Made by a program: the position numbers and the translations under genes
Notes under the pieces: generated by a model
Database searches by the model: none
Told to the model about the DNA's origin: nothing
What the model saw: the letters and a program-made list of their open reading frames with translations, nothing else
Shown: positions 6,596 to 7,527 of the stretch, piece after piece
Layout of the letters: each line of letters starts with the position of its first letter
How positions within the stretch are numbered: position 1 is the first letter of the stretch
Assembly (NCBI GenBank): GCA_030039655.1
Contig: JASHVC010000813.1
Location: 1-7,527, forward strand
DNA from: Xanthobacteraceae bacterium
GTDB lineage: Bacteria > Pseudomonadota > Alphaproteobacteria > Rhizobiales > Xanthobacteraceae
DNA length: 7,527 nt
Direction: 5' to 3'

Positions 6596-6624
6596 GTAGG
6601 GGCGGGGCTTAGACCCGCCCCTAC
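6596..6624. repeat. perfect palindromic intergenic repeat (GTAGGGGCGGG type)
   Basis: GTAGGGGCGGG (6596-6606) and CCCGCCCCTAC (6614-6624) are perfect 11-bp inverted arms around a seven-base loop (GCTTAGA). Very similar GTAGGGGCGGGT...ACCCGCCCCTAC elements occur, from memory, as dispersed intergenic repeats in many bacterial genomes. It lies 46 bases beyond the dioxygenase stop and could end or protect that transcript as a stem-loop, but no T-run follows on either strand, so a classic intrinsic terminator is not supported. Confidence 0.8.
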
Positions 6625-6669
6625 TACGGCTACGGCGCGCCACCTCACCGCGGGGGAGAGGGCTTTTAG

Positions 6670-7527
6670 CTACGCTGCCGCAGCTTGCGCCTTGCGCTCC
6701 AGCACGAAGTCGTAGTTCACGACGTAGAACGGCTCGTTCATGAGCTCGCCGCTCGGCGCTTTGCTGCCGGCTGGCATTTTCTTGAACTCGACGATCAGCG
6801 GATCCTTCACGCCATAGACCGCGTCCTGTTCGATCCATTTGTCGCCGGACTGGAACAGATGCGTCACCAGGCCGTGATAGCCGGGCGCGTTCAGCGCGAA
6901 GTGAATGTGCGCCGGACGCATGTGGCTTATGTTGGTGCAGTTCATCAGTTCGCCGATCGTGCCGTCCATGGGGATCGTATAGGCGATCGGCGCGACGGTG
7001 CGGATGAGGTAAGAGCCGTCGCCCTGCGACTCATAAAGCCCGCGCATCCACGGGCCTTCGATCTCCGGCCGTTGCGCCTCGTAGAGGCCGTCGCCGTCGG
7101 TCTGCCACAGGTCTAGCACTGCGCCGGCAATTGGTTCGCCGCCAAGCGCCTGCACCTTGCCGACGCAGAAGCACGGAATACCAGGCGCATTTACCGCCAT
7201 GTTGCCGCCGTTTGCGATGGCGGGCGCGTCGGCAACGTGGAATGGGCCTTCGACCGTGCTCGGGGTCGCACCGCTTTTCTGCCGATGATTGATCGCGTCG
7301 ACCAGCATGCTCACGCCGAGCACGTCCGACATGAGGATGAATTCTTGCCGTTTGTCGTCGCACATCTGGCCGGTGCGGGTGAGGAAATCGATGGCCGTGG
7401 CCCATTCGGCCGAGGTCGGCTCGATCTCGCGCACAAAGGCGTGGGCGTGCTTGACCAAAGCCTGCATCACCTGCCGCAGCCGCGGATCGGGAATGTCGCT
7501 CCATCGCTGGCGCACGATGTCGGTCAA
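6670..7527 (-). CDS. intradiol ring-cleavage dioxygenase (catechol/hydroxyquinol 1,2-dioxygenase type), probably 5'-partial
   Basis: Non-haem Fe(III) enzyme that opens a catechol-type ring between the two hydroxyls to give a muconate (from hydroxyquinol, maleylacetate); cytoplasmic. The 285 visible residues show the helical N-terminal dimerisation domain (DPRLRQVMQALVKHAHAFVR, then LTRTGQMCDDKRQEFILMSD), the TVEGPFH segment at 91-97, and the catalytic beta-domain. Iron ligands are Tyr149 (DGLYEAQ), Tyr183 (IAYTIPMDG), His207 and His209 (RPAHIHF); their spacing (34, 24, 2) closely matches catechol 1,2-dioxygenase. The N-terminal domain resembles enzymes annotated as hydroxyquinol 1,2-dioxygenase, but catechol or another substrate is possible. 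The frame is open to the last base: the first codon is TTG at 7527-7525, yet relatives usually have several more residues, so the true start is probably outside. The stop is TAG (6672-6670). The gene may act downstream of the UbiD-type decarboxylase, an inference from neighbourhood only. Confidence 0.92.
   Translation of the reverse strand: MTDIVRQRWSDIPDPRLRQVMQALVKHAHAFVREIEPTSAEWATAIDFLTRTGQMCDDKRQEFILMSDVLGVSMLVDAINHRQKSGATPSTVEGPFHVADAPAIANGGNMAVNAPGIPCFCVGKVQALGGEPIAGAVLDLWQTDGDGLYEAQRPEIEGPWMRGLYESQGDGSYLIRTVAPIAYTIPMDGTIGELMNCTNISHMRPAHIHFALNAPGYHGLVTHLFQSGDKWIEQDAVYGVKDPLIVEFKKMPAGSKAPSGELMNEPFYVVNYDFVLERKAQAAAA

Larger units (their letters stand above)
6278..6669. other. intergenic region between the caspase and dioxygenase genes
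   Basis: About 390 bp with no convincing gene; both flanking genes are on the minus strand. The part nearest the caspase gene must hold its promoter and leader, but I could not find a good -35/-10 pair. The part nearest the dioxygenase stop holds a perfect palindromic repeat and a GC-rich stretch with CCGCGG (6648-6653) and GGCGCGCC (6634-6641). Base composition is mixed: 6361-6420 has 27 G+C of 60, much lower than the flanking enzyme gene. Short open frames here are not supported by ribosome sites or recognisable protein. Confidence 0.6.

Noticed and set aside
6410..6838. Small frames on both strands in and next to the caspase/dioxygenase spacer (plus 6410-6715, minus 6437-6838)
   Set aside because: They run through the palindromic repeat and into the dioxygenase gene, contain the peptide strings typical of mistranslated repeats, and have no convincing ribosome site.

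Overview
The window is high-GC DNA with the look of an alphaproteobacterium, most likely Hyphomicrobiales (Bradyrhizobium/Rhodopseudomonas/Xanthobacteraceae-like). This rests on codon composition, the aromatic-acid type enzymes, a small exported Cys-rich protein of a kind I associate with that order, and a GTAGGGGCGGG palindromic repeat. The taxon is an inference; there is no rRNA or other marker gene.

Layout: (1) 1-970, minus strand: N-terminal two thirds of an AMP-forming acyl-CoA synthetase that runs off the left edge. (2) 971-1048: short AT-rich divergent intergenic region. (3) 1049-3053, plus strand: a two-gene unit, a small exported six-cysteine protein followed one base later by a complete UbiD-family, prFMN-type decarboxylase. 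(4) 3057-3083: imperfect hairpin between convergent genes. (5) 3116-6277, minus strand: a 1053-residue exported protein with 14 WD40 blades, a linker with an Ig-like segment, and a C-terminal caspase-like (peptidase C14) domain with an intact His/Cys dyad. (6) 6278-6669: about 390 bp without a gene, holding a GC hairpin, a 10-bp-period direct repeat and a perfect 11-bp inverted repeat of dispersed-repeat type. (7) 6670-7527, minus strand: an intradiol ring-cleavage dioxygenase (catechol/hydroxyquinol 1,2-dioxygenase type) whose 5' end is probably just outside the window.

How it fits together: the acyl-CoA ligase, UbiD-type decarboxylase and intradiol dioxygenase suggest an aromatic (or related acid) catabolic neighbourhood. 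A decarboxylase could make a catechol- or hydroxyquinol-type product that the dioxygenase opens. Substrates cannot be read from the sequence, and the three genes are not one operon. The WD40-caspase gene sits inside this neighbourhood, is clearly less GC-rich than the UbiD gene (hand-counted stretches about 55% against 69%), and looks like an accessory insertion. It is the most interesting item: a predicted periplasmic or secreted caspase-like protease with a double seven-bladed propeller, some of whose blades are almost identical at DNA level.
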